A DNA stretch of 64,000 bases from Roseiarcus sp963820095 (lineage in GTDB: Bacteria; Pseudomonadota; Alphaproteobacteria; Rhizobiales; Beijerinckiaceae): positions 36,171 to 100,170 of the forward strand of contig CAWFZA010000030.1 of assembly GCA_963820095.1 (NCBI GenBank), written 5' to 3'. The notes beneath the pieces are model-generated. The model saw only the letters and a program-made list of their open reading frames with translations, had not been told where the DNA came from and searched no databases. Position numbers and translations under genes: made by a program. Every line of letters begins with the position of its first letter. Positions within the stretch are counted from its first letter, which is position 1. Positions 25,930-34,529 of this stretch are shown here, one piece after another.

Positions 25930-26328
25930 TCAGCGCGGACGCAAAAGACGCATCAGCACGCGGCCGGCATGCGTACGCGCTTCCTTGGCGTCCACCGTCC
26001 CATCATTGTCCGTGTCGGCGCGTTTGAAGACCGTTTCGACGTAATTGAGGTATTCGTCCTTGGTCAGAGTCTTGTCGTTGTCGGGATCGGCGGCCGCCCA
26101 GTCCTGTCGGAGAACGCGACCCCTAAGTTCGGCGCGATCGAGCGTGCCGTCGTGGTCATGGTCGAGCTGGTCGAAGACCTTGCCGGCCGTCGCCTTCGCC
26201 TCATCCAGGCTGATCGTGCCGTCGTTGTCCCTATCGATCCCGCTGAACGCCGAGGCCGCAAGCGCGGGCGAGACCGCCGGCGCCAGGGCCAGCGCCAGCA
26301 ACAAGCTTCTCCGTCCGATGGCTTTCAC
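25930..26328 (-). CDS. Lanmodulin-like periplasmic EF-hand protein
   Basis: 132 residues: a signal peptide (RRSLLLALALAPAVSPALA), then four 12-residue EF loops at 32-43, 56-67, 81-92 and 105-116. The loop-to-loop offsets are 24, 25 and 24 residues, the compact spacing I recall for lanmodulin; calmodulin loops are farther apart. Loop 3 is DPDNDKTLTKDE with the proline at position 2 that marks lanmodulin; loops 1, 2 and 4 have R, H and T there, and loop 3 has K in place of the usual glycine. Whether it prefers lanthanides or calcium is open. It lies between a TonB-dependent receptor and exbB. Confidence 0.8.
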   Translation of the reverse strand: MKAIGRRSLLLALALAPAVSPALAASAFSGIDRDNDGTISLDEAKATAGKVFDQLDHDHDGTLDRAELRGRVLRQDWAAADPDNDKTLTKDEYLNYVETVFKRADTDNDGTVDAKEARTHAGRVLMRLLRPR

Positions 26329-26370
26329 GATAATGGCCTCGCTTTGCGTCCTTCGTCCGCTTTTTGCGCA

Positions 26371-28702
26371 TTACAGCGTGATCCGCAACCCGCCGTAGAT
26401 GGCGAAGGGCCTCGCCGGCCCGAGGCTCGTTGGGTTGCTCAGGGAGGGCGCCGAGTTCGGGCAGTTCAGTGATGTCGAACAGGCCGCCAGCGGTATAGTA
26501 CCGCTGATCGAATAGGTTCTGGATGAGGCCATAGGCCTGCACCTGTTTGGCAATCTGGTAGGACGTGTGCAGGCCAAAGACCGCGTAGCCCGGGACTTGC
26601 GGAAGCGCGCCGTTCTCATTGCCGAAGGCGACCTGGCCTGACGCAGCGACCATATCGGCGCCGACATGCCATTTGTCGGTCACGGCGTAGTCGACGCCCA
26701 CCTTCACCGTGTTCTTCGGAATGCCGGCGATCGGCATGCCATTGGTGATCGGAATGAAGCCGCCCGCGTCGGCCAACGGATTGAATGGCGACGATTCCTG
26801 AAAGGTCGTCAGATAAACCGCGTCGATATAGGTGTAGTTGGCGTAAGCCGACCATCGATCGCTCGTCCACTGCAGGCTTGCCTCCGCGCCCTGGCGCAAG
26901 GTCGTCCCGACATTGGAGAAGAAGCCGAAGCCGGTGACAGCGCTCTGCTGCGGCAGGATGTCGTTATTGAGCGTCGTGCGGAAAAGTCCAGCCGACCATT
27001 GCAGCTTGCCCCATTCAGGCCCCAGACCCAATTGGCTCAGCGCGTTCTGCCCACGGAAGCCCAGTTCGAAAGTCTGCCCGACCACCTGCCTCAGTTTCGG
27101 GTCCGAGACAAGAAAATTGTCGATGATGCAGGGGTTGTTGGGATCGGCGCAGCCGAGCTCGAGCGGCGTCGGCGTGCGATTGGTCATCGCATATCCCGCA
27201 TAGAAGTTGATGTCAGGCGTGAGCTTGTAGGTGAAACCTAAAGTCGGATTGACGTGGAAGAAGTTCGAGAAGCCGTTGAGAAGCGCGCCGTTCGCGCCCT
27301 CGAGATCGATCCCCGCGTAATTGAAGCGTCCGCCGGCGGTCACCGTCAGGCGGTCGGTCGCGCTATAAGTGTCGAGCGCGTAGACGCCGGTATAGGTGTT
27401 GTTCGCATGGACCATGACCGGGTTCAGGAAGCTGTCAGGCTCATCGATCGTGAAGGGGAAGCCGATCACGGGGAACGAGGTGTTGTTGTCGTTGAAGATC
27501 GTCCCAAGCTGGCTGTTGCCGTTGAAGCGCGTCCAGCCGTAGTCGAGCGACGCGCCGACGGTCAGTGTGTTGTCGTGGCCGGCAAGCTTATCCGTGTCGA
27601 CGGCCTGGGCGCTGGCGCCCAGAGAGCGCGACTGCGTCCAGCTTCGGTCGATTTCGCCGAGATCGGTGGTCCCGCCGTTTGATAGGTCGGGAATGACGTT
27701 GCCAGACGTATCATGCACCGGGTTTCCGTTCAGGCACGAGACTGGCGGGCAGGGCTCCACGTCGGTCGGGTTGCCGTCGACGTGCGCCTGATTGAAGGCG
27801 CGGAAATAGGCGTTGCCCTGGAAGCTCAACGTCGGCGAGTAGGCGTAGCGGCCGGTCCAGGAGACCATCGCCATCTTGTTGTACGTCGTCTGGGGAACGG
27901 TGAAGACGCTGCCCCAATTGTTCTGCAGCAATTGAAGGGGCGTAAAAGCGGCGGCGCCGAGCTGGCTGTCTCCCGCGGTGAGCTGCAGATGCGATTCAAA
28001 GCCGTTCGCCTTGTAGCCGACATCGCCATAGAAATTGGTAATCTGTGACGCTCCGTCGACCCGCCAACCGCCGTCATTGATCTGTGTCGCCGCCGCGTAG
28101 ACCGCCCAGTCGCCAACCTGCTTGCCGTACTGAAACTCCTCCTGCGCACGACCGAATGAGCCGCCGCGCAGATCGGCTTCGAAATCCTGCCAAGTGAAGC
28201 CGTTCTTCATTGTGACGGTGACCGCGCCGCCCAGGGCGTTCAGTCCAAAGATCGGATTTCCGGCGACGATCGCCGTTCGGTCGATGGCATTTTCAGGAAT
28301 GAGCTCCCAATTGACCGTGTCGCCGAAGGCCTCGTTGATGCGAACGCCGTTCTGATAGACGGCGAGGCCGATCGGGGAGCCGCTGACCGGCGTTGCGTTG
28401 AAGCCGCGGTAGCTGAGGTCAGGTTGGAAATCGTTGCCCGAGACATTGCCAACCGTGACCCCTGGCGCCTGCCGCGCCAATGTTCCGGTCAGCGTCGTGT
28501 CATTGAAAGTTTGGATGTCTTGCGCGTTGGTCTGCCAGACGGCGAAGGGAGACTTGGCGACGTCGATCTCGCCGCCGCCAAGCGGCGTCGTCGCGACGAC
28601 ATCGAAGGTGGGGAGCGTGATCTCCTCGGCTTGAGAGCCGATCGTCGTAAGGGCGAGAACGACACCGGCCGTCGCGGTGCGTCCGGCTACCTTGAAAGGC
28701 AT
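26371..28702 (-). CDS. TonB-dependent outer-membrane receptor (LutH-like candidate)
   Basis: About 776 residues with the frame repaired. The N-terminal signal peptide is GVVLALTTIGSQAEE. The plug domain runs to about residue 170 (QPDLSYRGFNATPVSGSPIG; GLAVYQNGVRINEAFGDTVN; NPIFGLNALGGAVTV), followed by a 22-strand-type barrel. An indel near 26430 moves the end into the frame finishing PFAIYGGLRITL at 26371. The substrate is not readable, but the neighbours (lanmodulin-like protein, tonB-exbBD, pqq) make lanthanide uptake the best guess, as for LutH of Methylobacterium. Confidence 0.85.
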
Positions 28703-28898
28703 TCTTCCGCCCCCTTTGACCTTATTCTCCCGGCAATATAGTCCCGCGAGCGTAACCCAGTCGAGACAGGATGGGAAGCATCTCTAGGCCAGCTCGCCGC
28801 AGGCATACAATAACCCTACGGAATGCAGCAAGTAATTTCAATGCTTAGACGTCTCGGCAGGATTATTTCCTCCTTATAGCGGGAAATACTCCTGATCC

Positions 28899-30258
28899 TT
28901 AATTTTCCTTTGCCGCGCTAAAACACGCTTCAACCACAACTCCGCCGCCTTTTGACGACTTAATTCTGACCGATCCGCCCATCAGCCGGACCCGGTCGCG
29001 CATCCCGGCGACGCCCATGCCCACTTCCGCCTCGGTGGCCAGCCCCCGGCCATTGTCCGCCACGCGCATGACGAGGCCGGCGAGCGCCGGGTCGCGCAGG
29101 TTCGGCGATTCAATCCCCTTTTCGTAACTCAGCGACGCCTCGATCCGGGTGGCGCCGGCGTGGCGAAACGCGTTGGTCATCGCCTCTTGCACGAAGCGAT
29201 ACGCCATCAGACTGGCCCGCTCGCTCAAGGCTTCGACGCGGGGGTCCGCCTCAAGCCTGACCGCTATCTTGGGATCGGCGCGGCGCCAATGCGCGACAAG
29301 CGCCTCGAGCGCCGCGACCAGGCCGAGCTCCTCGAGCGCGGCAGGGCGCAAGTCCGCCAATATCCGCCTATTCTGGGCTTGCAGCTCGCCGACCTGGACC
29401 TCGATCGCGCTCGCGGCCGCGCGCGCCGCGGGTTGGTCGCCGATCGTTTTAGCCAGCACCGCCGCGCTTGCGCGCAAGGCGAAGAGATGGGGGCCAAACT
29501 CGTCATGCAGCTCGTGCGCGATGAGCTGTCGCTCCTCGTCGTGAGCGTCAAGAACACGCTCCATCAATTCGTCGTTGGCGCGATGCAAGCCGTCAAGCGT
29601 ATCCGCAAGGCTATTGATCTTGGCGTTGAGGTTGCGGACCTCGGGAGGTCCGTCGCCTTCCGCGCGCGCGGAATAGTCGCCCGCTTCGAGCTTCGCGAGC
29701 GCCGCGCCGGCGACCCCGAGGGGCCTCACCGCGCGGCCGACCAGAAGGCTGGTCACGCCGATTGCGGCGAGCGCCAACAGTCCGCCCTCGAGCGCATTCT
29801 CTCGCGCTTCGTCCCAGACTTCATCGATCTCGTCCGCCGGATCGGCGACCAGGATGATCGACTCCGTCTCGCCGTTCTTCATTGCGACAGGAATGACCGA
29901 CGTTTCGGCCGGCGCGCCGACAAGGGCGCGAAACCATCGCGGCGCTTCGGACTGCTTGTTCGCCTCGCTGAGAATTGAGGCAGACAAGCGACGGATCGCC
30001 GATCCCGGCGCGCACGTGCCGCAGGTGCTGCAGACTGTCGACGAGGGCCTTGACCACGTCCGGCTCCGGCGCCTCAGTCGAACGCGCCAGCGTGCTCATG
30101 ACCAAATCCTTGGTCACCCGCATCGCGCTTTGGGTTTCCGCGCGCGATCTCCCGCTTGCCTGCAAGAGATCATGAATGGCGTCGACCAGAAGCCACAGGG
30201 CGAACAGCGAGGCAAAGATGAGATTGAGCCGACCGCGTAGGGAGATTGAACGCCACAT
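28899..30258 (-). CDS. NarL-type (HisKA_3) sensor histidine kinase, frame broken once
   Basis: Membrane sensor kinase. The ATG at 30258 (MWRSISLRGR) starts an N-terminal membrane segment (LNLIFASLFALWLLVDAI) and a periplasmic sensor. An indel near 29985 shifts frame, after which come a second membrane segment (GGLLALAAIGVTSLLVGRAV), a HAMP region, the phosphorylated-histidine box LIAHELHDEFGPHLFALRAS and an ATPase domain (VADNGRGL, GVAGMRDRVRLMGGSVRI). It is divergent from its response regulator and near fae, so control of C1 genes is plausible. The signal is unknown. Confidence 0.87.
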
Positions 30259-30348
30259 CCGTTCGACGCCTTCTTGGTTCTTCACCGTTGATTTTGCGCC
30301 GGCTGCTGTCAATGCTGGCGGAGTGGCGCCCGGCCCGCATTTTCCCCC

Positions 30349-31005
30349 ATGAGCGGGAGCGGTCGGTCAATGGGAGGCCTGAAGCCCGTGCGGGTTCTTA
30401 TCGTCGACGACCATCCGATTATCGTCTCGGGCTGCCGGGCGCTCCTGCAGGACGAGCCGGAGATCGAGGTTATCGAGGCGCAGGACGGCGCCGCCGGCTT
30501 CACCGCCTACTTCGATCAGACGCCTGACGTCGGAGTCATCGATATCAATCTGCCAGGCTATTCAGGGCTTGAGCTTTTGCGCCGCATCCTCGAGCGTGAG
30601 CCGGAAGCGCGGCTCGTCATCTTCAGCATGAACGACGATCCGACCGTCGCCGCGCGCGCGATCGAAGCTGGCGCGAAGGGCTATATCGCGAAGAACGACG
30701 ATCCCGGGCTGTTTGCCGATGCGATCAAGGAGGTTGCGAACGGCGGCCGCTATCTGCATCCGGAGATGGCGCGGCGGATCGCCTTTCTGCGCGCCGACCC
30801 CAGCTCCGAAGCGCTATCAAATCTGAGCGCCCGCGAGATCGAAATCCTTCGCCTTCTGGCGGCTGGCCGCACGATGGCGCAAATCGCCGATGTTCTCGAC
30901 GTCTCCTACAAGACGATCGCCAACAATTGCACCCAGCTCAAGCAGAAGCTCGGCGCACGCTCGGCGATGGACTTGATGCGCATCGCGATAGACGTGAAAG
31001 GCTGA
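30349..31005 (+). CDS. NarL/LuxR-family response regulator
   Basis: 218 residues. The receiver domain (VLIVDDHPIIVSGCRALLQD) has its phosphoacceptor aspartate in GVIDINLPGYSGLELL and the switch lysine in GYIAKNDD. The LuxR-type helix-turn-helix has LSAREIEILRLLAAGRTMAQ, IADVLDVSYKTIANNC and LKQKLGA. It is divergent from the sensor kinase, with 90 bases between starts; a second ATG at 30370 is possible. A shared terminator separates it from fae. It resembles regulators paired with methanol or formaldehyde oxidation in methylotrophs (inference from context). Confidence 0.9.
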   Translation: MSGSGRSMGGLKPVRVLIVDDHPIIVSGCRALLQDEPEIEVIEAQDGAAGFTAYFDQTPDVGVIDINLPGYSGLELLRRILEREPEARLVIFSMNDDPTVAARAIEAGAKGYIAKNDDPGLFADAIKEVANGGRYLHPEMARRIAFLRADPSSEALSNLSAREIEILRLLAAGRTMAQIADVLDVSYKTIANNCTQLKQKLGARSAMDLMRIAIDVKG

Positions 31006-31022
31006 GCCTCGCTTGGGGCGGC

Positions 31023-31057
31023 GCAAAGCGCGGGAGATGATCTCTCCCGCGCTTTGC
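31023..31057. terminator. Bidirectional terminator between response regulator and fae
   Basis: A 15-bp perfect stem: GCAAAGCGCGGGAGA (31023-31037) with TCTCCCGCGCTTTGC (31043-31057) and a five-base loop. It sits between two convergent genes, so it can serve both. T runs are short on either side. Confidence 0.88.
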
Positions 31058-31090
31058 CTTCAAAGCCAACGTGATCGGTGACCGTTCAGC

Positions 31091-31597
31091 TTAAGGGCTG
31101 AACGGGTGCTTGGCGGAGTCGCGCTGGGCGACGACCTCTGCGGGCGTCGGCTTGCCGCTGACCGCGCGCTCGATCGATTCCTTGACGGCGCGATAGTTGA
31201 AGTCGTGGATCTTCTTGTCGTCGGCCGCCTCCCAGTGAATGAACACGCCGACGCAGATGAAGACATCGTCGGCTTCGGCCAATGGAATGGTGCCGTCGGC
31301 GACGCTGTCAGCGACCGCCTTGGCGACCGCGTGTTGCGCGGGACCGAACATCTGCACCGCCTGTTTGGCGCCCTTGATCGTCACCTTGTTGAACAGGACC
31401 GTATGGGGCTTGGTCGGCAGATTGGGCGCCAGAACCGCGAGCAGGGACGTGAAACCATCCTTGTTGTTGGTCAGCGCATTGGCAAAGGCGGTTTCAGCCG
31501 CGCTGCCCCGCGGACCAATGATCAGATCGATATGCGCAACTTCATTGCCATCGCCGACTAGCGACTCGCCAACCATCAGCTTGTGAATCTTAGCCAT
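31091..31597 (-). CDS. fae: Formaldehyde-activating enzyme
   Basis: Condenses formaldehyde with H4MPT to methylene-H4MPT, the entry step of the pathway in the cytoplasm. 168 residues, uninterrupted. It opens MAKIHKLMVGESLVGDGNEV and contains AHIDLIIGPRGS with the catalytic histidine, plus KPHTVLFNKVTIKGAKQAVQ. The ATG at 31597 follows a strong GGGAGGAG ribosome binding site, fitting a highly expressed gene. It has its own leader with hairpins and a strong terminator, so it is probably transcribed alone as well as with the upstream mch string. Confidence 0.97.
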   Translation of the reverse strand: MAKIHKLMVGESLVGDGNEVAHIDLIIGPRGSAAETAFANALTNNKDGFTSLLAVLAPNLPTKPHTVLFNKVTIKGAKQAVQMFGPAQHAVAKAVADSVADGTIPLAEADDVFICVGVFIHWEAADDKKIHDFNYRAVKESIERAVSGKPTPAEVVAQRDSAKHPFSP

Positions 31598-31681
31598 GCT
31601 CACTCCTCCCTGGGATAAAGCCAAACCACATCCGTGCCACGCCATAAAAGACCAGGCGGACTGGCTATCCTTGTTGTCAGC

Positions 31682-31734
31682 ATCCCGCCGGGAGCGGGAT
31701 CGGTTGGCCGGATAGTCACGGGGGCTGGCCCCGT
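31682..31734 (-). promoter_or_regulatory. Two tandem inverted repeats in the fae leader
   Basis: ATCCCGC (31682-31688) pairs with GCGGGAT (31694-31700), and ACGGGG (31718-31723) with CCCCGT (31729-31734). Both have five-base loops. They lie 85-137 bases upstream of the fae start and just after the orf17 stop. They may terminate the upstream operon, act as operator sites, or form a structured mRNA leader. Confidence 0.45.
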
Positions 31735-31760
31735 AATCCGACTCAATCATCGTTAGCGCG

Positions 31761-32633
31761 TTAGGGCAAGATGGCGGAAGCGCATTTGTCGCCCTGGATG
31801 CGCAAGAGACTCGACGCGAACAGGGTCGCCACGGTGAGGTCCGCGCTCGTTCCGGGATTGATTCCGCGCGATTTCAGCGCCGCGTCCCAACTCAGCAACC
31901 TGTCGGCGAGGCTAGCCGGATCATGAGTCGCCGCGAGCTCGTCGCGCCACGGCGCCGCCTCGCGACGCACCGCCTCGGCGGCCGAGGCGCCAAATTTTCG
32001 TGCGATATGCGTATCAGGAATTTCGGCGAGAAAGGTCAGATAGACCGCGAGCGTCGACCAGCGCGCGTCCGCTTGCCGCCGACGCGCCGACTCTAGCGCC
32101 GGCAGGCCCAGCGAGAAAACGTCCTCATAAGCCGTGACATATTGCCGCGCTATGCGATCCCGCTCCGCCGCCTCGGCCATGGCCTCGTGGAGCGTCGCGA
32201 TGGCGGGCGCGTTGACGTCATGGCGAGGCGCGCGCCCGAGGCCGCCAGGGTTGGCGGCGGCTATCGCGGAGAAGACGTCGGCGGCGTCCGCGCGACCGAG
32301 ACCGTCGAGCACTTTGGCAAGCGCCGGGCGCAGAAGGGCGTCCGAGGTCTCGCAGGCCGCCGCGAGCGGGGCGCACAGAAGGATGATGCCGAGATTGGTG
32401 TTCTGACCGACCTCCTTGACGGTCGCCTCGACCGCGGCGCGGACTCGGGTTCCGACTTTGGCGCCGTGCGCCGCGATCGCGCGAGCGCTCGCCTCGGCGC
32501 TCCGGACAAAGTCCTCGACCTCCATGCGGTGGCCCGGCGCGAACCGATGCACGTTGCCCGGTTTGGGCGCATCGAGCTCCGCCAGGCACGCCTCGACATA
32601 GGCCGCCGCCACTCGATCTTCGTGAGCGCTCAT
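31761..32633 (-). CDS. Orf17, triphosphoribosyl-dephospho-CoA synthase-like protein of the H4MPT cluster
   Basis: 290 residues. Related to the CitG/MdcB family (ACLAELDAPKPGNVHRFAPG; VGQNTNLGIILLCAPLA; SRGINPGTSADLTVATLFAS). In methylotrophs this family member lies with mch, fae and the ATP-grasp genes and is known as Orf17, needed for H4MPT-linked C1 metabolism with an unproven reaction. The start ATG at 32633 overlaps the orf7 stop (ATGA), so it is translated with orf7 and mch. Confidence 0.88.
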   Translation of the reverse strand: MSAHEDRVAAAYVEACLAELDAPKPGNVHRFAPGHRMEVEDFVRSAEASARAIAAHGAKVGTRVRAAVEATVKEVGQNTNLGIILLCAPLAAACETSDALLRPALAKVLDGLGRADAADVFSAIAAANPGGLGRAPRHDVNAPAIATLHEAMAEAAERDRIARQYVTAYEDVFSLGLPALESARRRQADARWSTLAVYLTFLAEIPDTHIARKFGASAAEAVRREAAPWRDELAATHDPASLADRLLSWDAALKSRGINPGTSADLTVATLFASSLLRIQGDKCASAILP

Positions 32634-33574
32634 CGGGCGCGGCGTTGCGCGGTGTGGCGCCGCAATTCGTCCATCAGCGCCGCTGCGATCGCCTCCGCGA
32701 TATTGCGCTCGCTCACTTTTTGCAGGCCGCTCCACGCCGGCATGCTGTTGACCTCAAGCACCGTCGGCGCGCCATCAGCGGTCACGAGCACGTCGACCCC
32801 GGCGATAGCGGCGCCGACCGCTTCCGCCGCCGCGATCGCGAGACGCTCCATCTTGGGATCGGACGCGACGGCGAAAGGTTGGCCGCCCTGCTTGACGTTG
32901 GTGATCCATGTTGCAGCGCGCCTCATCATCGCGGCAATCACGCGACCGCGCAGGACGAACAGCCGATAATCCGTGAAATCCTTCGTTCCGGTCGATTGAA
33001 ATCGCTGCAGATAATAAACGCCCGCGACCTCCTCCGGGCGGGGCAGCTCTTCCGGCCGCCGAATCAGGCGCAAGCCTTTTCCCTGCGCGCCGAACAGCGG
33101 CTTGAGCACGAGCGGACCGCCGGGCGCTTCGCGTTCGACAAGGCCGCGCGCGGCGTCAGGCGATTCCATCGTCCATGTCGGGGGCGTCGGCACGCGCGCC
33201 TGAGCGAGCAGAAAGCTCGTCATTGATTTGTCGACGCAGCGTTCGATGGCGCGCGCTTCGTTCCAGACAGCGACGCCAAGTTCCCTCAACGCGTGCAGGA
33301 CCCCCAGTCGTTTCGTGACCGCTTCGAACGAACCTGCCGAGAGAGTGCGCACGTGCACAGCGTCGGGCAGTCGCGATCCCAGGAAAGGCAACTCCAGCCC
33401 GCTCGCGCTCCGCGTTTCGAAGCCACACTCGGCAAGATCGATGCGCTCGACACGCGCACCCGCCGCCGTAAACGCCGCTTCCATCTGGCGGGCGTGCCAA
33501 TCGCGCTGATCGCTGACGACAAGGATCGTGGGCGCGTCGGCGCGCCGAGCCGCCGTTTCAGGCGAATGAGGCAT
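32630..33574 (-). CDS. Orf7, RimK-like ATP-grasp ligase of the H4MPT cluster
   Basis: 314 residues. An N-terminal alpha/beta domain (ILVVSDQRDWHARQMEAAF) precedes an ATP-grasp domain with VDKSMTSFLLAQARVPTPPT, LVLKPLFGAQGKGLRLIRRP and the metal-binding end TVLEVNSMPAWSGLQ. RimK relatives add amino acids such as glutamate to carboxylates, and Orf7 of methylotrophs is thought to add a side-chain residue to H4MPT or methanofuran (inference). The start at 33574 overlaps the mch end by 17 bases. Confidence 0.88.
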   Translation of the reverse strand: MPHSPETAARRADAPTILVVSDQRDWHARQMEAAFTAAGARVERIDLAECGFETRSASGLELPFLGSRLPDAVHVRTLSAGSFEAVTKRLGVLHALRELGVAVWNEARAIERCVDKSMTSFLLAQARVPTPPTWTMESPDAARGLVEREAPGGPLVLKPLFGAQGKGLRLIRRPEELPRPEEVAGVYYLQRFQSTGTKDFTDYRLFVLRGRVIAAMMRRAATWITNVKQGGQPFAVASDPKMERLAIAAAEAVGAAIAGVDVLVTADGAPTVLEVNSMPAWSGLQKVSERNIAEAIAAALMDELRRHTAQRRAR

Positions 33575-34529
33575 CGAGCAACGCGTGATGCACGGCCCCG
33601 GCGTGAAAGCTCTCTCCGCTTTCGATTGCGGTGACGATGACCTCGGCCGGACTGAACAGCATGGGATCGATGGCGTAGAAGTCGCCCTTGAAGCGCTTGA
33701 AAATCTCGGCGAAAGGAGCGCCGAAATCGCGCGACCCACGACTGGGAAGCGCCTCCGCGAGATCCTTGGCGGCGGCAGACGGCCCAGTGACATAGAGCTG
33801 CGCCCGTCCGCCGTAGATGATCGCATCGTTGGTGCGGCCCATCGCGGTGACAAAATCGGGATGCGGCGGACTGAGCGGCGCGGCGCCCATCCCATCGACG
33901 ATGCAACGAAGCGGAAACTTCAGCTGATGCGCCCTGTGCAACGCCACTTCCAAGACCCGCGCAACCACTTGCGCGCCCCCGGCCAAACTTTGAGTTGGGG
34001 CGTAAATCACGGTCAGATCGGACGGCTTGACCCCGCAATCGTGGGCTACTTTCTCCACGACCTCGGGCGGCGGCGGACGTCCGCTTTCGATGACGAGCGT
34101 CGCCACATCGGATTCGTCCCGATAGTCGATGTCTTTCAAGACTGCTTCCTTTTGCGCCAGGGCACGGGCCGGGCCGGAGCCAAGAGCGAAGAAAGCATCC
34201 TCGCCGGTCCCATGCGCGAGGCTCCAACCTGCGTATTGACTCCCGAGGCACGCAATCACTGGCTGGGGCGAAGCGACCGCAATCGTCCAGGGCCAGCGGG
34301 GGGTCGCGTTATCCGGGAGAAGTCGCACCGCTCCAAGGCCGCCCATGCAGATTTCCGCGATACGCCGCCCGGCTTCAATGCCGCCGCGGCGCTTGGCGCC
34401 GGCGTCAATCAAGGTTTCCCCGCGCGGCCCGCGGGCAACGCCGAGGTTCAAGATCGCGGCGTCGTGGATGAGCGCAACGGTCAGTTCCGCGGCGCGCCGA
34501 TTGACGCTTATGGATTGCGCATCGCTCAA
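33558..34529 (-). CDS. mch: Methenyl-H4MPT cyclohydrolase
   Basis: Hydrolyses methenyl-H4MPT to formyl-H4MPT. 323 residues. Conserved parts seen are EICMGGLGAVRLL, VIYAPTQSLAGGAQVVARVL, LHRAHQLKFPLRCIVDGMGA and GRTNDAIIYGGRAQLYV. The start is placed at the TTG at 34529 because an AGGAGG site lies just upstream and the TTG overlaps the TGA of orf5 (TTGA). A longer frame to 34691 reads non-homologous sequence. Confidence 0.94.
   Translation of the reverse strand: MSDAQSISVNRRAAELTVALIHDAAILNLGVARGPRGETLIDAGAKRRGGIEAGRRIAEICMGGLGAVRLLPDNATPRWPWTIAVASPQPVIACLGSQYAGWSLAHGTGEDAFFALGSGPARALAQKEAVLKDIDYRDESDVATLVIESGRPPPPEVVEKVAHDCGVKPSDLTVIYAPTQSLAGGAQVVARVLEVALHRAHQLKFPLRCIVDGMGAAPLSPPHPDFVTAMGRTNDAIIYGGRAQLYVTGPSAAAKDLAEALPSRGSRDFGAPFAEIFKRFKGDFYAIDPMLFSPAEVIVTAIESGESFHAGAVHHALLDASFA

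Noticed and set aside
31598..31660. Possible sigma-54 promoter (TGGCAC-type) upstream of fae
   Set aside because: The GG and GC elements are not at the required spacing.
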